This document shows, piece after piece, positions 23,131 through 30,754 of a stretch of 64,000 nt of DNA. The notes under the pieces are model-generated. The model worked only from the letters and a program-made list of their open reading frames with translations. It did not search any database and was not told the DNA's origin. Where the stretch lies: the IMG/VR virus record IMGVR_UViG_3300028394_000050, positions 42,949-106,948 of that record; one strand, given 5' to 3'. Made by a program: the position numbers and the translations under genes. The number at the start of each line of letters is the position of its first letter. Positions within the stretch are counted from its first letter, which is position 1. Origin of the DNA: a virus.

Positions 23131-23415
23131 TCAAAACTCCTTCCATATGTAGCTTGAGTTCTTAGTCTTGAACTTCACGGTCCAGAAACCTTCATCATTG
23201 ACCGACTCCTCAGTGATCTCGGTAATCGGTGTGGTCTGCCAATAGTCTTGCGCTGCATATGTACGACCATACGGAGAGCCGACGCGAACACCATAACCAA
23301 CCATAGGGTAGTCGGCATTCTTTACAGCCGTGCCGCTCTCAGCATCAAGGATTTCACACATAGGCCCGGAGTCACCAGCACCATCTTTGTCACGCACTAA
23401 CGAATATCTAGGCAT
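23131..23415 (-). CDS. hypothetical protein (94 aa)
   Basis: Start at ATG 23415 (MPRYSLVRDKDGAGD), overlapping the S4 gene by 8 nt. It contains GYGVRVGSPYGRTYAAQDYW and ends YIWKEF; probably a small beta-barrel/SH3-like protein. Unknown function. Confidence 0.6.
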   Translation of the reverse strand: MPRYSLVRDKDGAGDSGPMCEILDAESGTAVKNADYPMVGYGVRVGSPYGRTYAAQDYWQTTPITEITEESVNDEGFWTVKFKTKNSSYIWKEF

Positions 23416-23626
23416 CATCATGCTCCACTAAAAACCATTTCGGTCCATCTTTAGCTAGTCTGGCATAAGGATCATTCACTCTTGTTCCATCGAGCCTTAT
23501 GCCGCCGCCCTTGATATGATTTCTCGCTTCTGTTTTTGATTTAGCAAAACCAACATCAACTATGATTTTGGCTAGACTTTCTCCAACATCTTGAAAGTCA
23601 CAAGGAACTTTGACAACAACTAACAT
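23408..23626 (-). CDS. minimal S4 RNA-binding domain protein
   Basis: 72 aa from ATG 23626, overlapping the previous stop as TGATG. LAKIIVDVGFAKSKTEARNH then IKGGGIRLDGTRVND is an S4 domain, closest in style to the C-terminal tail of tyrosyl-tRNA synthetase, but no catalytic domain is attached. A stand-alone S4 protein may bind structured RNA; the phage encodes many tRNAs and a tmRNA. The link is inference. Confidence 0.75.
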   Translation of the reverse strand: MLVVVKVPCDFQDVGESLAKIIVDVGFAKSKTEARNHIKGGGIRLDGTRVNDPYARLAKDGPKWFLVEHDDA

Positions 23627-23931
23627 CAGTCTAATCCAAAATGATCTTTGATTGCTACCGACACAGGAAATGTCCTGCACTTATATTGCGATTCTTCGCC
23701 AAGTCTGATACACTCCTCAGCGACCAACTTGATAAGCTTCATAACATCATCGGAAATATCCACACCTTCGCGCCAGCGAGAAAGTATCTCATCTCCATCA
23801 ACGCGAAAGCCAGCTTGAGTAATGATCTCGTGTAAACGCTCTTCGGTAATCAACGGTTCTCTCCTTGGACCCCACGGGGAAAAATCTTCATACTCACCAT
23901 CGTCTAGTTTATTATATCCGCCGAATGGCAT
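23626..23931 (-). CDS. conserved phage protein ending in IKDHFG-type motif (101 aa)
   Basis: The C-terminal half VMKLIKLVAEECIRLGEES then SVAIKDHFGLD matches a motif found at the end of many small phage proteins. The gene at 23931 ends alike (AKQIKDHFGVD), so the two are related. Function unknown. Confidence 0.65.
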   Translation of the reverse strand: MPFGGYNKLDDGEYEDFSPWGPRREPLITEERLHEIITQAGFRVDGDEILSRWREGVDISDDVMKLIKLVAEECIRLGEESQYKCRTFPVSVAIKDHFGLD

Positions 23932-24131
23932 TAGTCAACTCCAAAGTGATCTTTAATCTGTTTAGCAATCCAAGGAGCCTGTGGTGCCATTTCTAATCCT
24001 GTATCATATTCTATCATACAAATTCCAACACATTCATTGATAATCAACTGAGCAAATTCTTTCAATCCACTTGGAAAAATAGTCATATTTGCTTTACAAG
24101 CAAGCTCCGCTATCAACTTATCATTCATCAT
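23931..24131 (-). CDS. small phage protein, relative of the 23626 gene (66 aa)
   Basis: FAQLIINECVGICMIEYDTG and IAKQIKDHFGVD mirror the neighbour at 23626. The start at 24131 overlaps the small membrane-protein gene by 11 nt; ATG 24128 is possible. Unknown function. Confidence 0.65.
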   Translation of the reverse strand: MMNDKLIAELACKANMTIFPSGLKEFAQLIINECVGICMIEYDTGLEMAPQAPWIAKQIKDHFGVD

Positions 24132-24240
24132 CTTTTTCCTTCCTAAACATGCTGAAGATCAGTAGCCACATCCAGATGATGGCTGCAACTGCCATGGAAC
24201 ATAGTAGCACGCCAACGAGGATACCAAGAATGGCCATCAT
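24121..24240 (-). CDS. small membrane protein (39 aa)
   Basis: One hydrophobic helix (ILGILVGVLLCSMAVAAIIW) followed by a charged tail (RKEKDDE). Starts (24240 or 24237) and stop overlap both neighbours, a strong sign of a real coupled gene. Confidence 0.6.
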   Translation of the reverse strand: MMAILGILVGVLLCSMAVAAIIWMWLLIFSMFRKEKDDE

Positions 24241-24614
24241 TTGCATTCCCTTATATGCTTGCAGTCTTTACGGAAACCAAAACCAACACAGGTGCAGCTC
24301 CAGTGTGAACCATCACATGTCACAGTGTATGACGAGCCGGGCTTTGAACCCTTGACGATGAAGGTCTTGGATGTGGGCGTGACGGTAGCACCTTCAAACT
24401 CAGCACGATAGAATGTGGTCCTAGCCTTCTCTATCACGCGCACGGGAAACTTGGCATCACCCGTAGACAGGCAGAAAACATCAGGGCCAAAGCCCTTGAG
24501 ATTGGGCACGATGGTGCCAGTGTATTCGTTCCACTCGCGGATTACGCCAGCACAATACGCAGCCGAATTGCGAGGATCGCGAACTTGGACAGTTACCACA
24601 TCACCAACTTTCAT
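24237..24614 (-). CDS. protein with SWIM-like zinc-finger C-terminus
   Basis: 125 aa. The N-terminal SH3-like region has VGDVVTVQVRDPRNSAAY. The C-terminus WSCTCVGFGFRKDCKHIREC has C-x-C...C-x-H spacing, the SWIM-finger pattern for nucleic-acid or protein binding. It follows the promoter at 24638-24666. Function not known. Confidence 0.7.
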   Translation of the reverse strand: MKVGDVVTVQVRDPRNSAAYCAGVIREWNEYTGTIVPNLKGFGPDVFCLSTGDAKFPVRVIEKARTTFYRAEFEGATVTPTSKTFIVKGSKPGSSYTVTCDGSHWSCTCVGFGFRKDCKHIRECK

Positions 24615-24637
24615 GCCTAATCTCCTATTGTGGAAAC

Positions 24638-24666
24638 ATCATATCACTTCTGGACGATGGTGTCAA
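24638..24666 (-). promoter_or_regulatory. sigma70-type promoter
   Basis: TTGACA (24661-24666), 17-nt spacer, TATGAT (24638-24643). It overlaps the 3' end of the dNMP kinase gene and precedes the SWIM-like gene at 24614. Confidence 0.75.
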
Positions 24667-25237
24667 CCTTTTTGTATAGGCTACCCATCGTCTCATTGTT
24701 ATGGATCGTCAGGTCAAAGGTCTCATTATTCCATGCATATTCGGACTCATGGATGCCCGTGGCGAAATGCTTCTTGCCAAACCAGTCGGGCAATTTGCCA
24801 CGCTGAATATGCCAGACTTGCCCGCCAAGCCGACGGATCATAGCTATCTCATTGGGGAAGCGGACATCGGCAATAACAATGTTCTCTGAAAAGTCCAGTG
24901 ACAGGTGGTAGCTCAGCATTCGCTCGGTAGCCAACACCCAGATATCAGGATGCAATGTACCACGCATGACCTCAGTACCAACATGCTGGAGCGCAAACCG
25001 AGGGCTGAAATGAGGAATGCCAAGCCGATCGGCCCACCAGGGATCAACGATTTCACGCAAGCGGCGGCTCTCAGGCGTATCACCTTCAAGCATATCACGA
25101 TCCCATCCGAAGATACAAGCGCAGGCATCCTTCAGCTTTTCAGCGAAGGAAGCACCAAGGAAGTAATGCTCTTCCATGAGATATTCAGCGACGGTACCCT
25201 TACCAGAACCAATGAGACCACAGAGACCAATCAACAT
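24644..25237 (-). CDS. deoxynucleoside monophosphate kinase (T4 gp1-like)
   Basis: 197 aa. A P-loop GLCGLIGSGKGTVAEYLM is at the N-terminus. FAEKLKDACACIFGWDR, then LQHVGTEVMRGTLHPDIWV and NIVIADVRFPNEIAMIRRLG, are the dNMP-kinase motifs of phage enzymes. It phosphorylates dNMPs released from host DNA to dNDPs and complements ThyX. The 3' end contains the next promoter. Confidence 0.9.
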   Translation of the reverse strand: MLIGLCGLIGSGKGTVAEYLMEEHYFLGASFAEKLKDACACIFGWDRDMLEGDTPESRRLREIVDPWWADRLGIPHFSPRFALQHVGTEVMRGTLHPDIWVLATERMLSYHLSLDFSENIVIADVRFPNEIAMIRRLGGQVWHIQRGKLPDWFGKKHFATGIHESEYAWNNETFDLTIHNNETMGSLYKKVDTIVQK

Positions 25238-25248
25238 ATCATCATCCT

Positions 25249-25485
25249 TTAGCGGTTAGCCTTAGCCACCATTGCATCAGCCACTTGATAGAACTCTTCG
25301 GCCATCTGCTTTGCACCGTGAGAGGTTTCCCACACGCCGAGCAAAACCGCAAACGCGGTGTCGGTCACATCCTGAGCGATCCGACCCACACGAATTTCTG
25401 GATTGTCTTCCTTGATCCGAAAGATTTCGGATTGGATCCAGTTCATAAAGCTAATCTTGATTTCGGCGTGCATAAGTTCGTTCAT
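25249..25485 (-). CDS. small helical protein (78 aa)
   Basis: Mainly helical (FMNWIQSEIFRIKED, TAFAVLLGVWETSHGAKQMA). The 25485 boundary overlaps the next gene by 1 nt. No family recognised. Confidence 0.6.
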   Translation of the reverse strand: MNELMHAEIKISFMNWIQSEIFRIKEDNPEIRVGRIAQDVTDTAFAVLLGVWETSHGAKQMAEEFYQVADAMVAKANR

Positions 25486-25742
25486 TAGGCCGTCTTTCCT
25501 AAATGTTCCCAGAATACCTTAGCTGCGGTTCGTCTGAACCCTGCATCGGTCTCGGTTATATATGCTTGGTACAGGGCCCATATTGCAGTTGCAATTGAGT
25601 CCGTGGTCTCACCAGGAATTGCCTTTTCTACATAGTACCCACGATGTTCCAGTTCGTCAATGAGGTCCTGGTCATCAAATTCGTCGATACCCTCTTTAAT
25701 TTCCTCGTCATCAATCCAAACTTCGACGGTCTTGTACGGCAT
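25485..25742 (-). CDS. small acidic protein (85 aa)
   Basis: N-terminal acidic half (IDDEEIKEGIDEFDDQDLID), then a helix (IATAIWALYQAYITETDAG). Unknown function; part of the early small-gene run. Confidence 0.6.
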   Translation of the reverse strand: MPYKTVEVWIDDEEIKEGIDEFDDQDLIDELEHRGYYVEKAIPGETTDSIATAIWALYQAYITETDAGFRRTAAKVFWEHLGKTA

Positions 25743-25744
25743 GA

Positions 25745-26233
25745 TTATTCCTCCTCAATCTCTTCTTGGGATTCAAGCCAGCAGTCATATTCGAATTCCA
25801 GCTGCTCAACTAATTCCTCTGGAATGTCATCGCGCCAGTCCTCGTTCTCGAAATCATATTCGAAACACTCGTCACCATCTTCATTAGACCACTGCCCGAT
25901 GAAAGCAAGGCCCGACTCGTGGTAGGTGGCAGTGATCTGGAATCCAAGCTCCTTCATTGCTTCATAGAAAGCAATCGGAGGGCCCCAGGCCGTATCAAAG
26001 AAACCGAAGCCAGTGTTATAATCGCCAGCCATTTCATCCAAATTGAAATCACCACCATTCACGTCCCACTTGGTACCCCACTCCTCGATGGCAGTACCGT
26101 AGTCCCACTCGCCGCTCGAAAGCGGAACGAAGGTCTGAAACAGATTGCCTTCGCCTATAGCCTTCTCAAACTTAGCCATCTGCTCGCCATCTTCATGGGA
26201 AACAGTGATGGTATTGCTGCACCAATTCGGCAT
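25745..26233 (-). CDS. API92-like ferredoxin-fold protein (DUF1281-type)
   Basis: 162 aa. The N-terminus MPNWCSNTITVSHEDGEQ, then the FFDTAWGPPIAFYEAMKELG and YHESGLAFIGQW segments, are hallmarks of this phage/plasmid family. It has an acidic C-terminus. Function of the family is unknown. Confidence 0.75.
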   Translation of the reverse strand: MPNWCSNTITVSHEDGEQMAKFEKAIGEGNLFQTFVPLSSGEWDYGTAIEEWGTKWDVNGGDFNLDEMAGDYNTGFGFFDTAWGPPIAFYEAMKELGFQITATYHESGLAFIGQWSNEDGDECFEYDFENEDWRDDIPEELVEQLEFEYDCWLESQEEIEEE

Positions 26234-26244
26234 GTTATGACTCC

Positions 26245-26436
26245 TTAACCGTTGAGAGGGACGACGCCCTGGGCTTCAAGTTCTTCCTTGGTAAACTTAT
26301 GTAGCATCTCATACCGAAGCTGGCTGATTTGCTCATTCACGCCAGGAACTTCCACGACCTCACTGAGGGTCATAAGCTGTTCCACATAGTCGGAAACATC
26401 CCAAGCATCGCGCTGGCTAATATAAAGCTTGGTCAT
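26245..26436 (-). CDS. small hypothetical protein (63 aa)
   Basis: Helical and acidic (DAWDVSDYVEQLMTLSEVVE, FTKEELEAQG). Two nucleotides from the next gene. No family recognised. Confidence 0.55.
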   Translation of the reverse strand: MTKLYISQRDAWDVSDYVEQLMTLSEVVEVPGVNEQISQLRYEMLHKFTKEELEAQGVVPLNG

Positions 26437-26438
26437 TT

Positions 26439-26717
26439 TTAGACTCCCATCAAGGTTGCTTCGGCTTCAATTTCCTCAAAGCTGGCATAGATACGGGCAA
26501 AATAGTCGGCTGCGGATTGCTTGGCATCCTCGTGGTCAGCCACATCCGACGTGAACATATCAACCTCGTTCAGGCCGGTCTTCCAGTTGGCGTCGGTGCA
26601 AAGGTCATACACGTTGAAGGTCTTGGAACCATTCCAGACCACGACCCAATCTAGCGCGGGATCGGACGCGACTACAAAGCCATGCTTGAGTGCTTCGTGA
26701 AAGCCATAATGTGCCAT
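26439..26717 (-). CDS. hypothetical protein (92 aa)
   Basis: Mixed alpha/beta; DPALDWVVVWNGSKTFNVYD then an acidic helical tail. First gene after the promoter at 26741-26769. Unknown function. Confidence 0.6.
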   Translation of the reverse strand: MAHYGFHEALKHGFVVASDPALDWVVVWNGSKTFNVYDLCTDANWKTGLNEVDMFTSDVADHEDAKQSAADYFARIYASFEEIEAEATLMGV

Positions 26718-26740
26718 TCGTTCTCTCCTTCTATTCTCTA

Positions 26741-26769
26741 ATAATAGCTGGTTTGGATCGGATTGTCAA
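26741..26769 (-). promoter_or_regulatory. sigma70-type promoter
   Basis: TTGACA (26764-26769), 17-nt spacer, TATTAT (26741-26746), 24 nt before the gene starting at 26717; the -35 overlaps the stop of the upstream gene. Confidence 0.8.
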
Positions 26770-27203
26770 GCGGGGAGTTCTACCGCCACGGGCACAAAGT
26801 CGGTGCCGCGACGGGTGCGGTACGACCAGGTGTGGCCGTCAAACAGGTAGAAAAACTCGCAATCACTGTAATGCGCCACAAAAGCATCGGCATCCGTAAA
26901 GTCACGCGCAGGCGTATCCTCGCCACGGTCGCGGGTATAGAAGGTGGTCATGCCGCCGAAAAGCGACTCCCACTGTTGGTCAGTCAGGTCAGTGCCGAAG
27001 CGGGAGAACGGGTGAGCAACGCCGATGGTCCGATCAAGGGATGAAACATCGCCGTGGTCGATAAGGGCAAGGACAGTGTTCAGATCGGAATAGTTCTCAA
27101 CAAGGGTGCGACCCACGCCCTCAAGGTAGCCATCCCAATGGCAATAAATGCCAGTCACAGTGCCGTCAAATTCCTGGAAGCCGATAGCGGAACGAGTAGC
27201 CAT
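26766..27203 (-). CDS. conserved phage protein (145 aa)
   Basis: Start at ATG 27203 (MATRSAIGFQEFDGTVTGIY), GAGG 9 nt upstream. The segment YCHWDGYLEGVGRTLVENY and the later DRGEDTPARDF are typical of a widespread phage protein of unknown function (N-terminus MxTRSxIG... followed by CHWDGYPEGVG). Often found among early genes. Confidence 0.75.
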   Translation of the reverse strand: MATRSAIGFQEFDGTVTGIYCHWDGYLEGVGRTLVENYSDLNTVLALIDHGDVSSLDRTIGVAHPFSRFGTDLTDQQWESLFGGMTTFYTRDRGEDTPARDFTDADAFVAHYSDCEFFYLFDGHTWSYRTRRGTDFVPVAVELPA

Positions 27204-27214
27204 TTTCATTTACC

Positions 27215-27433
27215 TCAGTTGGAAGATTGGTTCTGGAAGGATTCGCAAACGCGGACTAGGTATTCACCGGCGTTGTCGAGGAGCAAGGCTTGCGTCAGAA
27301 TTCCGTAAGCGCCAATACCAGCACCGGTACGACGGTTGATTTCCTCGCAAACACAAAGCAAGGTATAGCCATCAACGGTCGGATGCTTTTCAAGGAATTC
27401 TGCCACACTTGGTCGGATAGCCACTTTGGGCAT
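27215..27433 (-). CDS. small hypothetical protein (72 aa)
   Basis: Helical (VAEFLEKHPTVDGYTLLCVC, YGILTQALLLDNAGEYLVRV). No family recognised; starts 15 nt after the preceding stop. Confidence 0.55.
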   Translation of the reverse strand: MPKVAIRPSVAEFLEKHPTVDGYTLLCVCEEINRRTGAGIGAYGILTQALLLDNAGEYLVRVCESFQNQSSN

Positions 27434-27448
27434 TGTTGTGCTCCTGTG

Positions 27449-27652
27449 TTAGGCGTAGGCTGCGAAACGGAGACCACCGACGGTCATCTCAATAAGGTAC
27501 CGATCATACTCCACGATCGGATCGGAGTCGGGATAATCACGGATGAAAATCTCAGCTTCGAGATAGGTAGGGAAAGACGCGATGGCGTCGGGTAGCTCGT
27601 CCGAGCCGTAGAAAGAACCGTAAACGGTGAAGGCGCGGGGGAAAGCAGTCAT
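27449..27652 (-). CDS. small hypothetical protein (67 aa)
   Basis: Start at ATG 27652 (MTAFPRAFTVYGSFYGSDEL). Alpha/beta fold, ends GGLRFAAYA. Unknown function. Confidence 0.55.
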   Translation of the reverse strand: MTAFPRAFTVYGSFYGSDELPDAIASFPTYLEAEIFIRDYPDSDPIVEYDRYLIEMTVGGLRFAAYA

Positions 27653-27667
27653 TGTCAAGTTCCTGTA

Positions 27668-27730
27668 TTAGCGAAGGGAGACGTAGGGAATCTGGTAATC
27701 GTCGGTCTCTGGTACGGTGTCGGTGTTCAC
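27668..27730 (-). CDS. possible mini-peptide (20 aa)
   Basis: GTG start overlapping the previous stop as GTGA; peptide MNTDTVPETDDYQIPYVSLR. Too short to support beyond the coupled start. Confidence 0.25.
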   Translation of the reverse strand: MNTDTVPETDDYQIPYVSLR

Positions 27731-27846
27731 TTGCCGAACTCCTCGATCATGCGCTTGGCAACGTAGGCCGAACCCATGCGAACGCCGACACAAAACGACA
27801 CGAACGCGACAATGAGGAGAACGGCGGTGAAGGTTGCATATTCCAT
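27727..27846 (-). CDS. small membrane protein (39 aa)
   Basis: One TM helix (FTAVLLIVAFVSFCVGVRMG) and a charged C-terminus (KRMIEEFGK). AGGAG lies 9 nt upstream of the ATG. Confidence 0.6.
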   Translation of the reverse strand: MEYATFTAVLLIVAFVSFCVGVRMGSAYVAKRMIEEFGK

Positions 27847-27861
27847 ATTGTCAAGCTCCTG

Positions 27862-27963
27862 TTAGCGGTTGTCGAGGACGGCGACGATGGCGAAAGCCAC
27901 CAGCATGACCGTAGCCAGTGCGATGAAGGGGGAGAAGATTAGGGCGGTATCTGCTATTGTCAT
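27862..27963 (-). CDS. small membrane protein (33 aa)
   Basis: Single hydrophobic helix (FIALATVMLVAFAIVAVLDN) after a short N-terminus. First gene downstream of the promoter at 28005-28033, which supports expression. Confidence 0.5.
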   Translation of the reverse strand: MTIADTALIFSPFIALATVMLVAFAIVAVLDNR

Positions 27964-28004
27964 GCTCAAGGTCTCTCTTGTCTCTCAACTCATCTTATAT
28001 TCTA

Positions 28005-28033
28005 ATAATACCAGAGATCCACCCCATTGTCAA
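28005..28033 (-). promoter_or_regulatory. sigma70-type promoter
   Basis: TTGACA (28028-28033), 17-nt spacer, TATTAT (28005-28010), 41 nt before the 27963 start. The leading TTGACAAT is shared by many promoters here. Confidence 0.8.
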
Positions 28034-28110
28034 TGGTACCCTCCTATAAAAAACTCTAGCAAAATCAACAACTTAGCAAAGGGATGCCACTAAGTCATTG
28101 AAATCACTAG

Positions 28111-28142
28111 AAAAAATAATTTCAGAAAAACGAATTATTTTT
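28111..28142 (-). terminator. AT-rich hairpin terminator
   Basis: A 10-bp A/T stem (28133-28142 with 28112-28121) followed on the minus strand by T-residues. It lies 9 nt after the stop of the 28151 gene, between it and the next promoter. No GC in the stem, so strength is uncertain. Confidence 0.5.
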
Positions 28143-28150
28143 GTAATAAA

Positions 28151-28516
28151 TTATGCAACAGTTTCTGGCTCTTCATAGGCGTAGGCTATCTTCAACCCAA
28201 GCTGGTCGAGAAGATGATCCTGAACCGTCAGGCGGATTTCGGCGTCGCTCACCGCTTGGCCTGCAAATAGGTTGTTATTGGTAAACCATGCATAATGGAG
28301 ACCATTCTCCTTGACAATCTTCACGGGAACGAAAGGCTTATCATCATCTGAAAAGTCCATGATATCGTCCGCAGATACCGTACCTAGCGAAACGACATCA
28401 TCATCCTTATCCAGGAACTTGCGGCAGAACCATCGTGCTGCAAAGTAGCCAAAGGCTGATGAACTAAACCAGATGAAGATAGAAAGAGCGAGATCAAGGG
28501 CCGCAGGCATATTCAT
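28151..28516 (-). CDS. membrane-anchored hypothetical protein (121 aa)
   Basis: N-terminal TM helix (ALDLALSIFIWFSSSAFGYF) then a soluble acidic domain (DDIMDFSDDDKPFVPVKIV). No family recognised. It is the last gene before the terminator at 28111-28142. Confidence 0.6.
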   Translation of the reverse strand: MNMPAALDLALSIFIWFSSSAFGYFAARWFCRKFLDKDDDVVSLGTVSADDIMDFSDDDKPFVPVKIVKENGLHYAWFTNNNLFAGQAVSDAEIRLTVQDHLLDQLGLKIAYAYEEPETVA

Positions 28517-29118
28517 TATTGGGCATCCACAAGTTGGGTTGTAAACTGATTGAGGTTTTCGTAGGTGTTAATAAACACGTTAGGACCTTCAATAGGTGTC
28601 ACGATAGCGTCCGATGGGAAGATGAAAATGAAGTCAATCTCAGGATGCTGATTGACGAGCCACTGAAGGTAGCGAACACGCCCAGGATTGTCGTTCGCGC
28701 TTGCGCGTGTTTCTGGTCCGTAGTTGTCTGTGCCATGAAAGAGATTGGACACAGACGCAGCGGGATCCTTGATGAGGAAATCATATCCGAGGCAGATCAG
28801 CTGGTCAAAGTCCAACTTGATAGCCTCGCGCATTGCGTTCATGCCAGCATTGCTACGCGGACGGCCCTGATTGCATGAAGCGGGTTCCCACCGCTCATCA
28901 ATCGGAGGAAAGATCACGCGCTTGGACGGAAAGTCCGAAGCTTCAATCTCGCGCATGATACCTTCATCAATAGCCACCAGATAATCGGGCAACTCATAGT
29001 CAGGATAATACTGCCGATAAAGAGCATTGCAACCAAACACGGTACCGAAAGGCTTCAAGCGAAGCAAATCAAAACCAGTGCGCGACATACCGTTACCAAT
29101 AACAAATGCTGTGTTCAT
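28516..29118 (-). CDS. conserved phage protein with Rossmann-like start
   Basis: 200 aa. AFVIGNGMSRTGFDLLRLK then GTVFGCNALYRQYYPDYELP and DYLVAIDEGIMREIE is a pattern I associate with phage proteins related to MptE/DUF115 or glycan-modifying enzymes. QLICLGYDFLIKDP and FIFIFPSDAIVTPI continue the alternating fold. Function unknown; a nucleotide-binding role is plausible from the G-N-G loop. Confidence 0.65.
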   Translation of the reverse strand: MNTAFVIGNGMSRTGFDLLRLKPFGTVFGCNALYRQYYPDYELPDYLVAIDEGIMREIEASDFPSKRVIFPPIDERWEPASCNQGRPRSNAGMNAMREAIKLDFDQLICLGYDFLIKDPAASVSNLFHGTDNYGPETRASANDNPGRVRYLQWLVNQHPEIDFIFIFPSDAIVTPIEGPNVFINTYENLNQFTTQLVDAQ

Positions 29119-29124
29119 TGTACC

Positions 29125-29547
29125 TTACCAGTTAGTGGTTAGATTAGGGAATGCTTCCTTGACTGCATCAACCTTGACCTTCAATTGCTTGTTCTTCATG
29201 CGAAGGAGCAACTTGGCATCACGAGGATCAATTGTCTCAAGGATCTGAATGAAAAGAACCTCACGACGAACCTGATTGACATTCAAACCTTCAGGTGATG
29301 CAATGAAATATTCAAGCTTGTTGATCTCATTATAGAAGCGCCCTTCCTGATCGGTAGACTCCTCGAGAGCCTTGTACGGAGGATCGGTCTCAGGAAGCAA
29401 CCACTTCACACCAGGATCCATACCATAACCAAGTACGATCTTGAGTTCCTTGCAACTGTACTTTCTCAAAAACTCGACCTGTTTAGCCTTCGTCTTTTGA
29501 AGTTCAATCTTTGCGATAATACCTGCCAATGGCGGTCGCTTATTCAT
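29125..29547 (-). CDS. DUF6433-like conserved T4-type phage protein
   Basis: 140 aa from ATG 29547 (MNKRPPLAGIIAKIELQKTK). KWLLPETDPPYKALEESTDQ and IQILETIDPRDAKLLLRMKN then VKEAFPNL match the family motif WLLPEGxPPY...ESLDPxDAKLL found in marine T4-like phages. Function unknown. Overlaps the previous gene by 8 nt. Confidence 0.72.
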   Translation of the reverse strand: MNKRPPLAGIIAKIELQKTKAKQVEFLRKYSCKELKIVLGYGMDPGVKWLLPETDPPYKALEESTDQEGRFYNEINKLEYFIASPEGLNVNQVRREVLFIQILETIDPRDAKLLLRMKNKQLKVKVDAVKEAFPNLTTNW

Positions 29548-29833
29548 CCACGGATCCTCCTGTATAGTCAACTCGATAAATGAACTTTCGCTTTTGATCG
29601 TCGGTCCATGTTTCGAGGTAGCCGTTTCTTTCGTTGAAAATTTTGAGATACTGTTCATCAGTAATCTCTTTATGGGAGAAAATAGTTTCACCTAACCACT
29701 CCTGGCTCATTTCTTCTGTGGCTTCACCCAGTGTGAGCGCATCCAAGGCATGCTGTGGATCGTCATTGACCTCCATCACATACGTCATGCGGTACAGCGA
29801 GATTGCCTCTACCAACACCAACTTCTTAACCAT
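29540..29833 (-). CDS. conserved phage protein (97 aa)
   Basis: Acidic alpha/beta protein (LVEAISLYRMTYVMEVNDDP, WLGETIFSHKEITDEQYLKI). The same order with the DUF6433-like gene occurs in other T4-like phages as I recall. Unknown function. Confidence 0.65.
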   Translation of the reverse strand: MVKKLVLVEAISLYRMTYVMEVNDDPQHALDALTLGEATEEMSQEWLGETIFSHKEITDEQYLKIFNERNGYLETWTDDQKRKFIYRVDYTGGSVDE

Positions 29834-30267
29834 TAGATATCACCTTCCTTACGATTTTCAGAATAGAAGGCATCAAATGTGCCACCAGGATATCTAGCCT
29901 GAAGCTTCTCCACATTCAATGCAATTACCTTATTCGGATCAATCTGCAACGCATTACACGCATTGACCCAATACCAAATTACGTCACCGAGTTCGCACAT
30001 TAGATGATAACGAGTTTCTTCGGTGTATGGCTTACCCTGAAACAAAACCTTCTTGAGGATTTCTTGGGCCTCGCCAGCTTCACTAGTCAAGCCAATCATC
30101 GCAGTCAGAAGCAATGGCACATTGATGACTGTATCCTTATCATAATGTATTTCACGCACTCTGTCAAGAAAATCCGCAGCTACACGGCTTTCCTTACTTG
30201 TCACAGCCATAACAAATTCGGCATACTTTGCCATATCAATGCAGGGCCAGTCTTGAAATGCTTTCAT
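29833..30267 (-). CDS. MazG-like nucleotide pyrophosphohydrolase
   Basis: 144 aa. LTSEAGEAQEILKKVLFQGK carries the E-x2-E helix and LMCELGDVIWYWVNACNALQ the second E-x2-D helix of the all-alpha NTP-PPase fold. IDPNKVIALNVEKLQARYP is the usual MazG tail. It would hydrolyse (d)NTPs to monophosphates, as proposed for marine phage MazG. Overlaps the previous gene by 1 nt. Confidence 0.87.
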   Translation of the reverse strand: MKAFQDWPCIDMAKYAEFVMAVTSKESRVAADFLDRVREIHYDKDTVINVPLLLTAMIGLTSEAGEAQEILKKVLFQGKPYTEETRYHLMCELGDVIWYWVNACNALQIDPNKVIALNVEKLQARYPGGTFDAFYSENRKEGDI

Positions 30268-30269
30268 TC

Positions 30270-30551
30270 TTAAAGTTCTCCAGTTGGTATTTCAATCTTT
30301 ATATATGAATTTTCATCGTCTCGGTTGATTGTAGGAATAGGCACCCACTCAGATGAACCTTGGCGCTTGTATTGAATTTCATGGCGCACCACTTCCCAAG
30401 TTCTAGCTTTTATAGCTGGCGCAGAGTTGACCCAACCATAAAAATTGACTGCACGGATATCAATGATGGAATTATCCAGCTTTGTTTTTAACTGCCGGAT
30501 TTCTTTTTCCATCGCTGTGATATCGCGCTCTAAACGATCTGTATCACTCAT
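30270..30551 (-). CDS. coiled-coil small protein (93 aa)
   Basis: An N-terminal heptad helix (LERDITAMEKEIRQLKTKLD) followed by a beta-rich tail (WEVVRHEIQYKRQGSSEWVP). Start at ATG 30551 overlaps the previous stop as TGATG. Confidence 0.6.
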   Translation of the reverse strand: MSDTDRLERDITAMEKEIRQLKTKLDNSIIDIRAVNFYGWVNSAPAIKARTWEVVRHEIQYKRQGSSEWVPIPTINRDDENSYIKIEIPTGEL

Positions 30552-30754
30552 CACCGCACCTTCTTAGTGTAGATTTTACTCCAGCAATCATAGTCCTTAT
30601 TGCCGTCAGCCATACAGTGATCGTACATGCGCGCAAGATTATCTGCATATCGCACATCTTCTCGATAAACATTATACAGACCCAACGAAACGAACAAAAG
30701 AATGCTCGCAAAAACGGTAATCATTGTATTATCAATACTCCAGTTCTTAAACAT
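30551..30754 (-). CDS. small membrane protein (67 aa)
   Basis: One TM helix (TMITVFASILLFVSLGLYNV) then a charged tail with two cysteines (DHCMADGNKDYDCWSKIYTK). Start at ATG 30754, overlapping the RNase H stop as TGATG. Confidence 0.6.
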   Translation of the reverse strand: MFKNWSIDNTMITVFASILLFVSLGLYNVYREDVRYADNLARMYDHCMADGNKDYDCWSKIYTKKVR

